From assembly GCA_002347025.1 (NCBI GenBank), contig DEAE01000031.1:176941-240940 (forward strand): a DNA stretch of 64,000 nt, given 5' to 3'. The number at the start of each line of letters is the position of its first letter. Position 1 is the first letter of the stretch. Of the stretch, positions 1-9,291 are shown piece by piece. The stretch is from Acidobacteria bacterium UBA2990. GTDB taxonomy: Bacteria > Acidobacteriota > Vicinamibacteria > Vicinamibacterales > UBA8438. The notes beneath the pieces are model-generated. The model worked only from the letters and a program-made list of their open reading frames with translations. It had not been told where the DNA came from and made no database searches. A program made the translations under genes and the position numbers.

Positions 1-2669
1 GGACTCACACGCTCTCCGGGCACGTCATACGCACCGCGAATCAACCGGTGCGTCTCTTTGGGCGGGTCCATTTCCTCCATCACCATGACAGTCGGGAAGC
101 TATCCCAGAGCTCTGCCCGCCGCCGCTCCAAACCTTTGAGATGGCGCCACGCATCCTGGATCTCCACTGACGCGTATTGATCAAGAAACGCAAGCCGCAA
201 CTTCTCTGACTGGCCAGAGGTTCGGCTGGCTGGCGCGATCCTAGCGATATCGCTCAGCGACTCAGCAGTCGCAACGACCGCCGCCTCGGCCGGAGTCAGC
301 ACCTTCGCGTAAACCCTCACATCGTCGATCATGCCCTCAAAGCGTGGTCTAGATTCGGTAGCACCTGAGCCATCGGGAGCGGAACCACTGGCTCCAATGC
401 GTAAGGGTTCTCGCGTGCGTATAGGGTTATTGATCCCGTCTGTCTCGGTCTCAAGCGAAACCGACTCAGCATTGAGATACACGACAAATCCGCCCGGCAT
501 CTTCTTGCCATCGTAAGTGACCGTCAAGTGCTGCCATTCATTGAGCGGCAGCTCATCTGTCGTGACCACCCGTAAGCCGTCGTCCATATACCGTTGCGCT
601 AGGTTGACCTGAATCTTCCCATCGACGAGATAGACCCCCCACCCCCGCTCTCCCTCGTCACCGGCGAGTGCGCGAGAGACGATGACGCCGTTGTCCACCG
701 TGGGATAGATCCAGACAGCCACCGAGAACGGGTCGTTGTAAGTGAAGTTGCCAATATCGCCGGCGTTGACAAACCGCTGACCGTCAAAACTGAGAGCCTC
801 TCCAACTTTGCCTGGAACAAAGCTCGGCAGGCCACCCTCCATTGTCACGGCCACAGGAAGCGTAACCTCTGGAGGCGGTCGGTTCGCGCGCAAGCCGGCA
901 GTCACCGAGGGCGAGACGACAATTGGCTCCCCGGTATAGACACCAGCGATGTCACCATTGAGCGGGTGATGCACCAGAAGCTGATCTCGCAACACCCAGT
1001 CGACACGCCACGCACTCTGGAGCGACTCTTCCCAGACCGCCTGCCCCGCAGTTGCCTCCCTCTCAAAATCCGCAAACACCTCCCGGGCAGTGTCTATCTC
1101 CCCGTCAAGCTGCGCTAGCTCGGCATAGTTGTCATCGGTTGGGGCCGTAATATAAGGAGGTGAGTTGCCATACTTGAACGCCTTGCCACGCTCTGGAACG
1201 TTGTTGAAGTAAGCAAAGACCTCGTAAAACTCTTTTTGGGTAAGCGGATCGAACTTGTGGTCGTGACACCGTGCACAACCAAGCGTTAACCCCATCCACA
1301 CCGTCGATGTTGTGGCTACACGATCAACCACGTTCTCGACAAGGAACTCTTCCGGAATGATGCCCCCCTCGCCGTTTTGACTATGGTTTCGATTGAACGC
1401 TGTGGCGATCTTCTGGTCGACGGTGGCATCCGGAAGCAGATCACCGGCCAGCTGATCGACGGTGAACTGGTCAAAGGGCATATTGGAGTTGTAAGCGTTG
1501 ATCACCCAATCACGATACGGCCACATCGTCCGCTCTGCATCGGTCTGATATCCGCTCGTATCAGCGTAACGGGCACCATCGAGCCACTCTCCCGCCATCC
1601 GCTCCCCATAGCCTGGCGACGCAAGCAATCGATCGATGTGTCGCTCGTAAGCGTCTGGCGAGTCGTCATTGAGTGCTGCTGCGATGAGTTCCTCGGTCGG
1701 AGGCAGTCCGGTCAAATCAAGCGTCGAACGCCTGATCAGAGTCATCAGATCGGCTTCCGCCGAAGGCGTTCGCCCTTCCTCCTCAAGTCGAGACAGAACG
1801 AAGTGATCGATCGGCTTGCGAATCCATTCGTCGTCGACAACGCCTGGAAGCTCAGGACGCTCTGGGGGGATGAAAGCCCAGTGCGACTGCCATTCGGCGC
1901 CTTGGTCGATCCACAGGCGGAGTGTCTCGACCTCGCTGGCGGTCAGCCCGTCCTCCTCACCCCCTGGCTCAACGGCAGACACCGTTCCTCGCCTGAAGGG
2001 CATCCGTACAGCCAAGTCATTGGCACTCACGCGGTGAATCAACAAGCTGTCATCAGCATTCCCCGGGACGATAACCGGTCCTCCAAACTGGCCCCGGTCG
2101 GCGAACGGCCCCTCCGGCACATCCAACCGCAAGCCCCGCTGCCTGGAGCCCTCGTCTGGCCCATGACAGGTGAAGCAGTTCTCCGAAAGAAGCGGCCGCA
2201 CTTCACGGGCAAAATCCACCGAACGCGCTGCGACCGGTGTCCCTCCTCCATCCGCAGACGCCAGTTCACTCCCCCACTCAGCTCCAGCATCTATCCATCG
2301 CCGAACCAAGTCGATCTGCTCGGCAGTCAACGACCGACCAGACGAAACGGGCGGCATTCGACCGATCGACTCGTCCGTCGTCAACCGCTGGAACAACCGA
2401 CTCCCTTCTGCATCGCCCGGCACCACGACACTATCGATGAAATCACTTGTGTCGAGCCGTAGGTCGGCTTGCCGGGTAGCGTCCGCAGGTCCGTGACAGG
2501 CGAAACAGGCCTCGGCGAGCACCGGGCGTACATCCTGATTGAAGTCTAAAGATTCCTGCGGGTTTTGTATTGGTAATGAGGCCGCCTGAAGATGACGAGA
2601 TAGATACTGGGCGGACCCAACCCCCAAGACAGTCAAAACAACACCGATGACGCCAGCGCGAAGATTCAT
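1..2669 (-). CDS. Exported planctomycete-type cytochrome c / DUF1549 / LamG / DUF1553 protein, cut by window edge
   Basis: The frame is open from the ATG at 2669 to base 1 with no stop, so the C-terminus lies outside the window (889 codons seen). AAGGAG sits 6 nt before the ATG, followed by a hydrophobic leader (about residues 4-20). Two PSCyt1-type heme segments follow, with CFACH at C55-C58-H59 and CFTCH at C165-C168-H169. A DUF1549 (PSCyt2) region runs from about 265 to 500 and contains the third CxxCH typical of that family (C465-C468-H469, CARCHDHKFDP). A LamG/concanavalin-like domain lies at about 565-755. The last ~30 codons (METHRLIRG-like region) are the start of DUF1553 (PSD1). Such proteins are predicted extracytoplasmic, possibly heme-bearing enzymes for polymer breakdown; no substrate is established. 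It is the only protein in the window with CxxCH heme motifs, and it sits downstream of a quinoprotein dehydrogenase gene on the same strand. Family assignment is firm; the function is not known. Confidence 0.88.
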   Translation of the reverse strand, partial: MNLRAGVIGVVLTVLGVGSAQYLSRHLQAASLPIQNPQESLDFNQDVRPVLAEACFACHGPADATRQADLRLDTSDFIDSVVVPGDAEGSRLFQRLTTDESIGRMPPVSSGRSLTAEQIDLVRRWIDAGAEWGSELASADGGGTPVAARSVDFAREVRPLLSENCFTCHGPDEGSRQRGLRLDVPEGPFADRGQFGGPVIVPGNADDSLLIHRVSANDLAVRMPFRRGTVSAVEPGGEEDGLTASEVETLRLWIDQGAEWQSHWAFIPPERPELPGVVDDEWIRKPIDHFVLSRLEEEGRTPSAEADLMTLIRRSTLDLTGLPPTEELIAAALNDDSPDAYERHIDRLLASPGYGERMAGEWLDGARYADTSGYQTDAERTMWPYRDWVINAYNSNMPFDQFTVDQLAGDLLPDATVDQKIATAFNRNHSQNGEGGIIPEEFLVENVVDRVATTSTVWMGLTLGCARCHDHKFDPLTQKEFYEVFAYFNNVPERGKAFKYGNSPPYITAPTDDNYAELAQLDGEIDTAREVFADFEREATAGQAVWEESLQSAWRVDWVLRDQLLVHHPLNGDIAGVYTGEPIVVSPSVTAGLRANRPPPEVTLPVAVTMEGGLPSFVPGKVGEALSFDGQRFVNAGDIGNFTYNDPFSVAVWIYPTVDNGVIVSRALAGDEGERGWGVYLVDGKIQVNLAQRYMDDGLRVVTTDELPLNEWQHLTVTYDGKKMPGGFVVYLNAESVSLETETDGINNPIRTREPLRIGASGSAPDGSGATESRPRFEGMIDDVRVYAKVLTPAEAAVVATAESLSDIARIAPASRTSGQSEKLRLAFLDQYASVEIQDAWRHLKGLERRRAELWDSFPTVMVMEEMDPPKETHRLIRGAYDVPGERVS

Positions 2670-2982
2670 GGGCGCTCCTTGGTCTCGCGATATTATTAGA
2701 CGCCAATTCTACCGCTGGCTGGAAGCCTGTTCAACACAGAGAACCACGAAATCGGCTCACTTCCACCGCCGGCCCATCAGCACCAATGGTTTTTAGGATC
2801 TTTCAAGGCTTCACACGAGAACGGGTAGTAGCCTGCCACTCAGCCAAAACTACAACTGTGCCTTCGCCCCATTCACGATTGGGGACACTGGCCGCGTTCA
2901 GCTTTTCGGATTCTAGAATGGACCCCGCAAAGGAACCGTCTAGGCACCCATCTTCGACAGGAAGAGTACCAAAATCGACCAC
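2670..2982. other. Intergenic region between two same-strand genes
   Basis: These 313 bases separate the stop of the quinoprotein gene (2983) from the start of the multidomain cytochrome gene (2669). The only signal I can name is the AAGGAG ribosome binding site next to 2669. The gap is long enough to hold a separate promoter for the cytochrome gene, but I see no convincing -35/-10 pair, hairpin or RNA gene. Confidence 0.5.
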
Positions 2983-4782
2983 TTAGTCCCTGTCGGGTAG
3001 AGCAAATACAAACAGGTTATTACCCTGGCTAGGACGAAGCTCCGGTGTTAAACGGGTAAAATGAGAGGAGGTTCCCCCTCGACCTGTGCTGGCGGCGACA
3101 TACTGCCGCCCGTCAACCGAAAAACTCACCGGAAATCCTGTGACTGGTGATCCCAGGTTGATCTCCCACAACACCTCACCAGTTTCATCGTCAAAGGCGC
3201 GAAAACGCCCATTGACATCCCCGCCAAAAACGAGGCCACCACCCGTTGTCACCAGAGACATCGTCGCCGCCCGTTGTTCATGTAGCCACAGGGTCTCACC
3301 AGTTTCAACCGAGATCGCACGGACAGTACCGGCATACTCGGTGCCTGGAGTAAGCTGATGCCGGTAGGCGATGGCATAGCCCTCTGATCGGCTCTCATTG
3401 GGCCCAGCTGGAGTCTCCTCGGAAAAGGTGGTCGCAGCCATCATCCGCGCGCAGGTGTTACGAAGAGGCATATACATTGTGTTGGTCAGAGGGCTGTAGG
3501 CACCCGCCTCCCAATCTTTACCACCGTTCCAGGTAGGGCATGCAAAAACCTCTTGTCCTAACGCGCTAAAAACGACTTCGCTGTTCTCAGCCACGTCTCC
3601 AGAAGCACCATCAATATTGCTGATCACATTCTGGGTAACCGTTGGAGTCGCCCATAGGAATTCACCCGTAGCACGGTCCAATGTGTAGACCACTCCCGTT
3701 TTCCCAGGAATACCTGTCACAACCTGGCGGGTTTCGCCCATCGACAACCTCGGATTGATCCAGCTCACCTGGGTCGGGTCCGGGGCCACCGCCGTATCCA
3801 CCAACAGCCGCTCAAACGGGTGATCGAGGTCCCAGTGATCGTTCAGATGCTGGTAATACCACACGATCTCACCACTGTCGGCATCAAGAGCCAGCGTAGA
3901 GTTGTGGTAAAGGTGCTGATTTTCGACACCTCCGAGCAGAAACTTGGGCGCCGGAGCAGTCACGGAAGTACCAATGTACACAAGGTCCAGCACCGGATCG
4001 TAACTAGGCACCATCCAGGCCCCGACATGCTTGCGATCTTCATAGGCAACATCGCCCCAAGTCTCATCCCCAGGTTCACCAGGTGCCGGTATCAGACGCC
4101 TCCGCCAAACCTCTTCGCCAGTCCTTGCATCATGCGCAGTAACGACACAGGACTCAGGCCCTCCTCTCTGCGAACAGCTTCGCCCTGTGATTGCCTTTCC
4201 ATTAGCGATGATCGGACCAGACCCTTGCAACACTGGATGCACCGTGTGGTCGAAAACCTGTGTATCCCATACCACTTCACCAGTCGTTGCTAAGAGGGCG
4301 AAGACATGGGCATCCATGCTGGTGTCGATGATCAAATTATCGTAGATCGCGATGTTCCGATTGTTACCCGTCAAACCACCCCGACGGACATCATCCGGAA
4401 TCTCGCGGCGGTGTTCCCAAATCAAGTCTCCCGTCGAGGCGTCTATGGCCTGAATCACATCATTGGGGTTTGGCATATACATGACCCCAGCGTGCACCAA
4501 AGGGGTACCTGACTGAAAGCCATCCGTCAGTCCCCTCGTCCAGACCATCTGTAACTCGTCGGCATTGTCTTTGGTGATTTGATCAAGCGGGCTGTATCCC
4601 CAACTATCCAGGGTACGACGCCACATCAACCAGTCTTCAGGGGCCGGCGCTTGTAACATCTCATCGGTAACAGACTCGAAATCATCCGTAGATTGAGGCT
4701 GTGCGATCGCTACCCCTGCGAACACGGCACCAGCCATAAAGTTAGTCAGACCAGCTAACGTCGCTCGAAACATCCTCTTCAT
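2983..4782 (-). CDS. Periplasmic PQQ-dependent alcohol dehydrogenase-like quinoprotein (paralogue 1)
   Basis: A 599-residue exported eight-bladed quinoprotein propeller, expected to oxidise an alcohol or similar substrate in the periplasm using PQQ. The start has AAGGAG 8 nt upstream and an N-terminal signal peptide ending near AIAQ. PQQ-propeller signs are repeated A-x-D-x-x-T/S-G-x-x-x-W motifs (for example AIDASTGDLIWE), and the stretch LNDHWDLD, whose D315 matches the catalytic Asp of quinoprotein alcohol dehydrogenases. A C-x8-C pair (SCSQRGGPESC) and a CP...C pair in the GGKDWEAGAYSP region are shared with paralogues at 19783 and 27137. The vicinal Cys-Cys of methanol dehydrogenase is absent, and there is no CxxCH, so electrons must pass to a separate acceptor. 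It is close to paralogue 19783 along its length. Class is clear; substrate is unknown. Confidence 0.9.
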   Translation of the reverse strand: MKRMFRATLAGLTNFMAGAVFAGVAIAQPQSTDDFESVTDEMLQAPAPEDWLMWRRTLDSWGYSPLDQITKDNADELQMVWTRGLTDGFQSGTPLVHAGVMYMPNPNDVIQAIDASTGDLIWEHRREIPDDVRRGGLTGNNRNIAIYDNLIIDTSMDAHVFALLATTGEVVWDTQVFDHTVHPVLQGSGPIIANGKAITGRSCSQRGGPESCVVTAHDARTGEEVWRRRLIPAPGEPGDETWGDVAYEDRKHVGAWMVPSYDPVLDLVYIGTSVTAPAPKFLLGGVENQHLYHNSTLALDADSGEIVWYYQHLNDHWDLDHPFERLLVDTAVAPDPTQVSWINPRLSMGETRQVVTGIPGKTGVVYTLDRATGEFLWATPTVTQNVISNIDGASGDVAENSEVVFSALGQEVFACPTWNGGKDWEAGAYSPLTNTMYMPLRNTCARMMAATTFSEETPAGPNESRSEGYAIAYRHQLTPGTEYAGTVRAISVETGETLWLHEQRAATMSLVTTGGGLVFGGDVNGRFRAFDDETGEVLWEINLGSPVTGFPVSFSVDGRQYVAASTGRGGTSSHFTRLTPELRPSQGNNLFVFALPDRD

Positions 4783-5138
4783 CAGGCGGCTCCTTTTGCA
4801 AAATTCTAGCCCCGCCAGCTCAGGCCGAGATTCATCAGTTTTGAGTGGGTTTACTCTATCGTAGGGTTTTCAGCGGTTCAACCGGCTGACCCGTATGTGG
4901 GTCTATTAAGAAAAGCGATACCTCAAATTTAACAAATCCCAAACTCCATCAATAAAGTTTTGGGATGCCTATAAGCCTTACTACGTTCGCCTAAGGCGAC
5001 TGAGAATCTCTCACCTACCACCTCGAGCACTCGACCAAATCAACCTTGTCTATATTTCTTGTACAAAGTTCCTTCCGGAATATGGCACGATCGAAGAAAA
5101 TGACTAAGCTGTATCCCGCTGTCTAAGGAAGGGCTGGC
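4783..5138. other. Divergent intergenic region with an inverted repeat
   Basis: These 356 bases separate two divergently transcribed genes for exported enzymes (quinoprotein to the left, gamma-glutamyltransferase to the right), so both promoters should be here. The left gene has AAGGAG and the right gene AAGGAAGGG as ribosome binding sites. An 8-bp inverted repeat lies at 4936-4966. I could not fix -35/-10 boxes with confidence. Confidence 0.5.
4936..4966. repeat. 8-bp inverted repeat in divergent promoter region
   Basis: ATCCCAAA at 4936-4943 is the exact reverse complement of TTTGGGAT at 4959-4966, with a 15-nt spacer. It lies 150-180 nt from both divergent starts, which would fit an operator or a hairpin in a leader. 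There is no direct evidence for a binding protein. Confidence 0.4.
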
Positions 5139-7010
5139 ATGAGCAACAATATTCTCAGGATGCAAAGTCAGAATTACCGAAGTCGCCGATCTGAACTCGG
5201 AGCCACCGCTATTGTCACGCTTATGGCCGCTACCGTGTGGTCAACTGCTGTGAACGGTCAATCTTCCAATGCTTTTGGGAGGCCCTCAGTCGACCAACCG
5301 ACCCCTTCCGCTGCTATTGACACCGTCCCAGGTTCCAGGGCCCAAGGATGGAGAGCCCAGGGTCGGTCCGAAGTGATAGCCAGGCATGGCATCGTAGCGA
5401 CCAGCGACCCTCTCGCTGCCGAAGCTGGACTAGAGATACTTCGGCAGGGAGGAAACGCCATCGACGCTGCCGTGGCGGCAGGTGCAGTTTTGGATGTAAC
5501 GTCCCAAAACGACACCGGCATTGGAGGCGACTTGTTCGCACTGGTGTGGTCAGCACGAGACAAACAACTCTACGCGCTGAACTCAGCCGGATGGGCTCCG
5601 GCTGGTTGGACACCCGAGTTCTTCACCGACCACCTCGGAGTCGACCGTGTACCTGGAAGGGGTGTAAATGCAGCCACTGTTCCTGGTGCCATCTCCGGGT
5701 ATGACGCACTTCTACAAAGATTCGGCAGCATCACCTTCAGGGAAGCATTTGAGCGAGCTGCACAAACCGCAGAGGAGGGCTGGGGACAAGCCGAACGCCG
5801 ACACAGAGACCTGCAGGCTGTGTCAAGCCGCCTAGGTGAAGACCAAGATTCAAGAGAGGCCTTCTTGCCAGGAGGACAGGTTCCTGACTTATATAGCGTC
5901 ATCGCCAACCCGGACCTCGGCAAAGCGTTGCGCCTCTTGCAGCGTGAAGGTCGAGACGGTTTCTATCGCGGTGAGATCGCCGAGGCAATTGTCCGGAAGG
6001 TTCAGGCCAACAATGGAATAATGACCCTCGACGACCTGGCTGAATTCGAGTCAGAGTGGGTCGAACCTGTTTCTACCAACTATCACGGTTACGACGTTTT
6101 CCAGCTGCCCCCGCCGGGCCAAGGATTTGCCGCTCTCGAGATGTTGAACATACTGGAGGTTTGCGTTCCGAAATTGGGGATGAACCTAGCCCAACTGGGA
6201 CCGATGAACCCAATGTATTGGCATTTGATGGTCGAGGCTAAAAAACTGGCCTACTCCGACCTTCAGGCATACAACGCCGACCCGAAGTTTGCTGATATCC
6301 CTATCGACGAACTGCTCTCGAAGGCATACGCCGCCACCCTATGTGACCGGATCGATCCAGAAGCAGCCGCAGCGCCCTCAGTCCAAGGCGGTCTAGATGG
6401 TGGCACGATCTACCTCACGACCGCTGACCGGTGGGGCAACATGGTCTCGCTGATTCACAGCGTGTTCGGCGTCTATGGAAGTGGCGCAACAGTCGCTCCC
6501 TATGGATTTGTGTTACACAACCGAGGGTCAGCGTTCTCACTTGATCCAACCAGTCCAAATGTCGTTGCCCCTCACAAACGACCTTTTCACACAATCATTG
6601 CTGGCTTCGTAATGGAGGAAGGCCAACCCTTGATGACATTTGGCAACATGGGTGGAGCTGTACAACCAGAAACTCATGCGCAGCACATGGTCAACCTTAT
6701 TGATCTGGGAATGAACGTACAAATGACCACTGATGCAGCGAGATTCACCCACAGTCAAACTCGCAATCTACTTTCTCTCGAGGAACATCTGTTCGCAGCC
6801 GTGGGAGAAGCTCTCAGTGCCAAGGGACACCAAGTTAGACCCGTGGATGGTGGAGCTGTTGGCGGCTATCAAGGGATCCTCTTCACGCCAGACCCTTCAT
6901 TGCCCGAACCAATATTCGACTCACGGAGTACCACAGAGGATTTACCCGTCAACGGTGTCTACCGGGCCGGCTCAGATCACCGGAAAGACGGACAAGCCGT
7001 CGGTTGGTGA
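5139..7010 (+). CDS. ggt: Gamma-glutamyltransferase, exported
   Basis: A 623-residue Ntn-hydrolase of the gamma-glutamyltranspeptidase family, which cleaves or transfers the gamma-glutamyl group of glutathione and similar compounds, usually in the periplasm. The start is supported by AAGGAAGGG at 5125-5133, 5 nt before the ATG. An N-terminal signal peptide precedes the family opening ARHGIVATSDPLAAEAG. The autoprocessing and catalytic threonine is predicted at T423 in DGGTIYLTTADRWGN, splitting the precursor into large and small subunits. Other family landmarks are GNAIDAAVAA, the GIGGD turn (about residues 127-131) and the C-terminal GGAVGGYQGI. It is slightly longer than the ~580-residue E. 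coli enzyme because of the N-terminal extension. Its role next to quinoproteins is likely amino-acid and peptide scavenging. It stands alone on its strand. Confidence 0.93.
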   Translation: MSNNILRMQSQNYRSRRSELGATAIVTLMAATVWSTAVNGQSSNAFGRPSVDQPTPSAAIDTVPGSRAQGWRAQGRSEVIARHGIVATSDPLAAEAGLEILRQGGNAIDAAVAAGAVLDVTSQNDTGIGGDLFALVWSARDKQLYALNSAGWAPAGWTPEFFTDHLGVDRVPGRGVNAATVPGAISGYDALLQRFGSITFREAFERAAQTAEEGWGQAERRHRDLQAVSSRLGEDQDSREAFLPGGQVPDLYSVIANPDLGKALRLLQREGRDGFYRGEIAEAIVRKVQANNGIMTLDDLAEFESEWVEPVSTNYHGYDVFQLPPPGQGFAALEMLNILEVCVPKLGMNLAQLGPMNPMYWHLMVEAKKLAYSDLQAYNADPKFADIPIDELLSKAYAATLCDRIDPEAAAAPSVQGGLDGGTIYLTTADRWGNMVSLIHSVFGVYGSGATVAPYGFVLHNRGSAFSLDPTSPNVVAPHKRPFHTIIAGFVMEEGQPLMTFGNMGGAVQPETHAQHMVNLIDLGMNVQMTTDAARFTHSQTRNLLSLEEHLFAAVGEALSAKGHQVRPVDGGAVGGYQGILFTPDPSLPEPIFDSRSTTEDLPVNGVYRAGSDHRKDGQAVGW

Positions 7011-7051
7011 AACCCACGCAAATAGGTTGACCGGTAGGCAACTCTAGACAA

Positions 7052-7086
7052 GCGGGGAGCCCTGACTTAGGGGAGCTCTCCCCCGC
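7052..7086. terminator. GC-rich hairpin after gamma-glutamyltransferase gene
   Basis: GCGGGGAG at 7052-7059 can pair with CTCCCCCGC ending at 7086 (one bulged C). It lies 42 nt after the ggt stop and between convergent genes, which fits a transcription terminator. No T-run follows on the plus strand, so it may be a stabilising hairpin rather than an intrinsic terminator. Confidence 0.35.
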
Positions 7087-7306
7087 GGCAGTGGGCGCAA
7101 CACTTCGACTGCTTGGAGGAAGAATGCGCGAAGGACTCCGCAGACCGCCTCATTTAAGAGTCAACCCTCATCACACGATCATTTCATCTCACTGGTTCCC
7201 ATACCCCACTTACTTTGGAAGGCCTCTAGTCAGAGCAGGACCCTCAGCTTCACGGCATGGTTGGCATTCATACACACTTGGCACCCTACAAAAGCTTTGA
7301 ACTGAA

Positions 7307-8332
7307 CTAGAACACATCTAGATCATTTGCCAGAACAGTCTCACCCGAGTATCCAGCCCGCACCTCATCTAGAAGCACAGATTCTTGTAGTCCATACAGC
7401 AGGCCATGGTATAAAACCAGCAGGCTTGGTTGCGCTTCCGTCGCCAGTCTCGCCAACTCGCTCGCCCGAGTGTGTGAAGCCCGATGGTAGTCCTGAAAAT
7501 CTCTATCGTTCTGCAGTAGGCCCGCATCACTAATCACTTCATGAATCAGGACGTCCACCCCACGAGCTTTCTCAAGCAGCGTCTCGCTATAGGTCGTGTC
7601 GCCCGAGATCACCACCGACTTGTTGTCGGTAACGATACGAAATCCAAACGCCACAGCATTACCGTGCGATACATCAAATGCTTCAATCGTAAGGTCGCCT
7701 TCAGCAAACACTATGCCAGGCTTGGTTTCCATGAGTTGGACCTGAGCACCGTCTGGGTAGCGAATGGGCTGATTCCCGGACATCCGAATCGCACGGTCTG
7801 GCCCCATAAGCTGATCTACCCCGGCCAGCAGATCAGCCAGACCAGGAGGTCCCCAAACCCTGAGTTGCCACCGTCTTCGCCACCACATGCTGGTCGCCAG
7901 CTCAGCTAGATCCTGAGTATGGTCATTGTGCAAATGCGTCAAGAACACACAACAGATTTGTGTCGGATATAAAGAGGGGATGTCGTATCTGTAACGAGCG
8001 ACCGTCGCATTTCTCACTGCACCGCCGCCGACATCGAACAGATACGCCTCTCCTTTGTGAATCACAGCTACACTGGCTCCAGCTCGACGGGAACTAGGAA
8101 TAGGCGTTCCAGTACCAAGCATGACCACCACAGTCTCTCTGGACAGTTCTTCTGCGGATGGACCCTCTCGATACTCGACAACCGCACCAGATGGAGCCTT
8201 GTTGGAGAGCTCTGGGGATTGCATTCCACACGCCCACATGATTCCGAGGGTCCAGAAGGCGAAACATCCAATCCTGCCGAGTCCTTCAGTTCTGCCTAGA
8301 CGACCTATCGGAGGGTCTAACAATTTAGTCAT
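7307..8332 (-). CDS. Metallo-beta-lactamase-fold hydrolase (RNase Z/arylsulfatase-like), probably exported or lipoprotein
   Basis: A 341-residue MBL-fold enzyme. The zinc-binding motif HLHNDH is at H133, H135, D137 and H138. Further landmarks are the N-terminal LGTGTPIPS strand-loop typical of the RNase Z/AtsA branch, SGDT (metal-bridging Asp) and the C-terminal HASH-type stretch RASHTRASELARLA with a late YHGL histidine. Residues about 20-36 are hydrophobic and end in IMWACG, which could be a lipobox or a signal peptide; the basic N-terminal region is long, so the true start could be internal. The substrate cannot be read from the sequence: phosphodiester, sulfate ester and lactone hydrolases all occur in this branch. 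It lies 63 nt downstream of the Sel1 gene on the same strand, so the two may be co-transcribed. Confidence 0.82.
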   Translation of the reverse strand: MTKLLDPPIGRLGRTEGLGRIGCFAFWTLGIMWACGMQSPELSNKAPSGAVVEYREGPSAEELSRETVVVMLGTGTPIPSSRRAGASVAVIHKGEAYLFDVGGGAVRNATVARYRYDIPSLYPTQICCVFLTHLHNDHTQDLAELATSMWWRRRWQLRVWGPPGLADLLAGVDQLMGPDRAIRMSGNQPIRYPDGAQVQLMETKPGIVFAEGDLTIEAFDVSHGNAVAFGFRIVTDNKSVVISGDTTYSETLLEKARGVDVLIHEVISDAGLLQNDRDFQDYHRASHTRASELARLATEAQPSLLVLYHGLLYGLQESVLLDEVRAGYSGETVLANDLDVF

Positions 8333-8395
8333 TCCACCGGAGACGAATCACAGCAACAGGCTTTCTAAATTGGCTGCCCGTTCAGCACGGCAGAA

Positions 8396-8917
8396 TTAGG
8401 GATTCTGGGGATGCAGGGCTTCCCAAGCATGAACCAGGCGTTCGGCTTCAGTAAGATCTTCCACGGTCATCAGGTTCGCTAGAGAATCGCGAGTCTTCAG
8501 CAACTGTTCCCGTTTCTCCCCGGAAAGTCGGAACACCGCAAGGCTCCTCCACATATATGCCTTCACGTAGTCCTGGGACACACCCCAACCGCTCGCATAG
8601 CGAGTGCCCAAATTAGACATCGCTGAAGGGTCACCAGCTTCGGCCGACTGGAGCCACCAGTCAACAGCGCGCCGATACCAACGGACGGCTTCGGCCCCAT
8701 CTTGCATCATTCCTCGACCCATACCGCACATCACACCCAACTTTGTCATGGCCTCCGGCACTCCCTGCTCAGCCGCCTGACGAAACCAATAGGCTGCTGC
8801 AGCATCATTTTGCCAGACGCCACGACCGGTTGCGTACATCATCCCAACATTGAACTGAGCCTCAGAGTCCCCCTGTTCCGCACGGACTCGCAAGTCATCA
8901 ATCGGTCGGGTGGACAT
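8396..8917 (-). CDS. Sel1-repeat (TPR-like) protein
   Basis: A 173-residue protein made almost entirely of Sel1-like repeats of about 36 residues: successive units contain AEQGDSEAQFNVGMMY-type, AEQGVPEAMTKLGVM-type and AEAGDPSAMSNLGTRY-type helices with the G-x-G-V loops typical of the family. Sel1 proteins form alpha-solenoids used as protein-protein adaptors. The start at 8917 is chosen because GAGGG lies 8 nt upstream and the protein then begins at the first repeat; an upstream ATG at 8956 has a weaker site. No signal peptide is seen with the chosen start. The gene sits just upstream of the MBL-fold hydrolase gene and could regulate or scaffold it, but that is only positional. Confidence 0.85.
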   Translation of the reverse strand: MSTRPIDDLRVRAEQGDSEAQFNVGMMYATGRGVWQNDAAAAYWFRQAAEQGVPEAMTKLGVMCGMGRGMMQDGAEAVRWYRRAVDWWLQSAEAGDPSAMSNLGTRYASGWGVSQDYVKAYMWRSLAVFRLSGEKREQLLKTRDSLANLMTVEDLTEAERLVHAWEALHPQNP

Positions 8918-9291
8918 ACGGCTAACCCTCACAGCAAGACCAGTCGAGCTAAACATCGACCACCGGCTCGAGGCAGGCCCCTGGACCCCACCAGCCGGCC
9001 TTTCGCCTCGACGTGTGGATCTTACCGCTAGCTTGTAGAGGGTTCAATATCGCCCCTCTTGCTCATATGAGATGCTGGGTTCAGAGGGAGTAGAATCGTG
9101 CGGATTATCAAAACGCTACCGGCTAACCCGATGGCCCCACTACAGAATACACCCACACCCAGGGAGTGGGACACCAACCTAAACTTCGAGAGCTCTACAC
9201 CGACTCCCTTCCCTGTAATCCTGAATCCAAATGGAATATTGGGCACCAGATCGACTATACATACATACAAATCGTTACAGGGAGGTTACAA
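8918..9291. other. Divergent intergenic region
   Basis: 374 bases between the divergent Sel1 and YVTN-propeller genes. It contains GGGAGG at 9280-9285 serving the right-hand gene and should hold promoters for both. A minus-strand frame of 80 codons (9028-9270) and plus-strand frames here have no supporting ribosome site or family likeness, so I treat the region as non-coding. Confidence 0.5.

Noticed and set aside
1377..2462. Long plus-strand open frame of 361 codons
   Set aside because: It lies antisense inside the cytochrome/DUF1549 gene, whose reverse-strand translation has clear CxxCH and DUF motifs. The plus-strand translation has no signal peptide or family likeness.
9028..9270. Minus-strand open frame of 80 codons with a hydrophobic stretch
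   Set aside because: It lies in the divergent promoter region, has no ribosome site and overlaps frames on the other strand; too weak to call.
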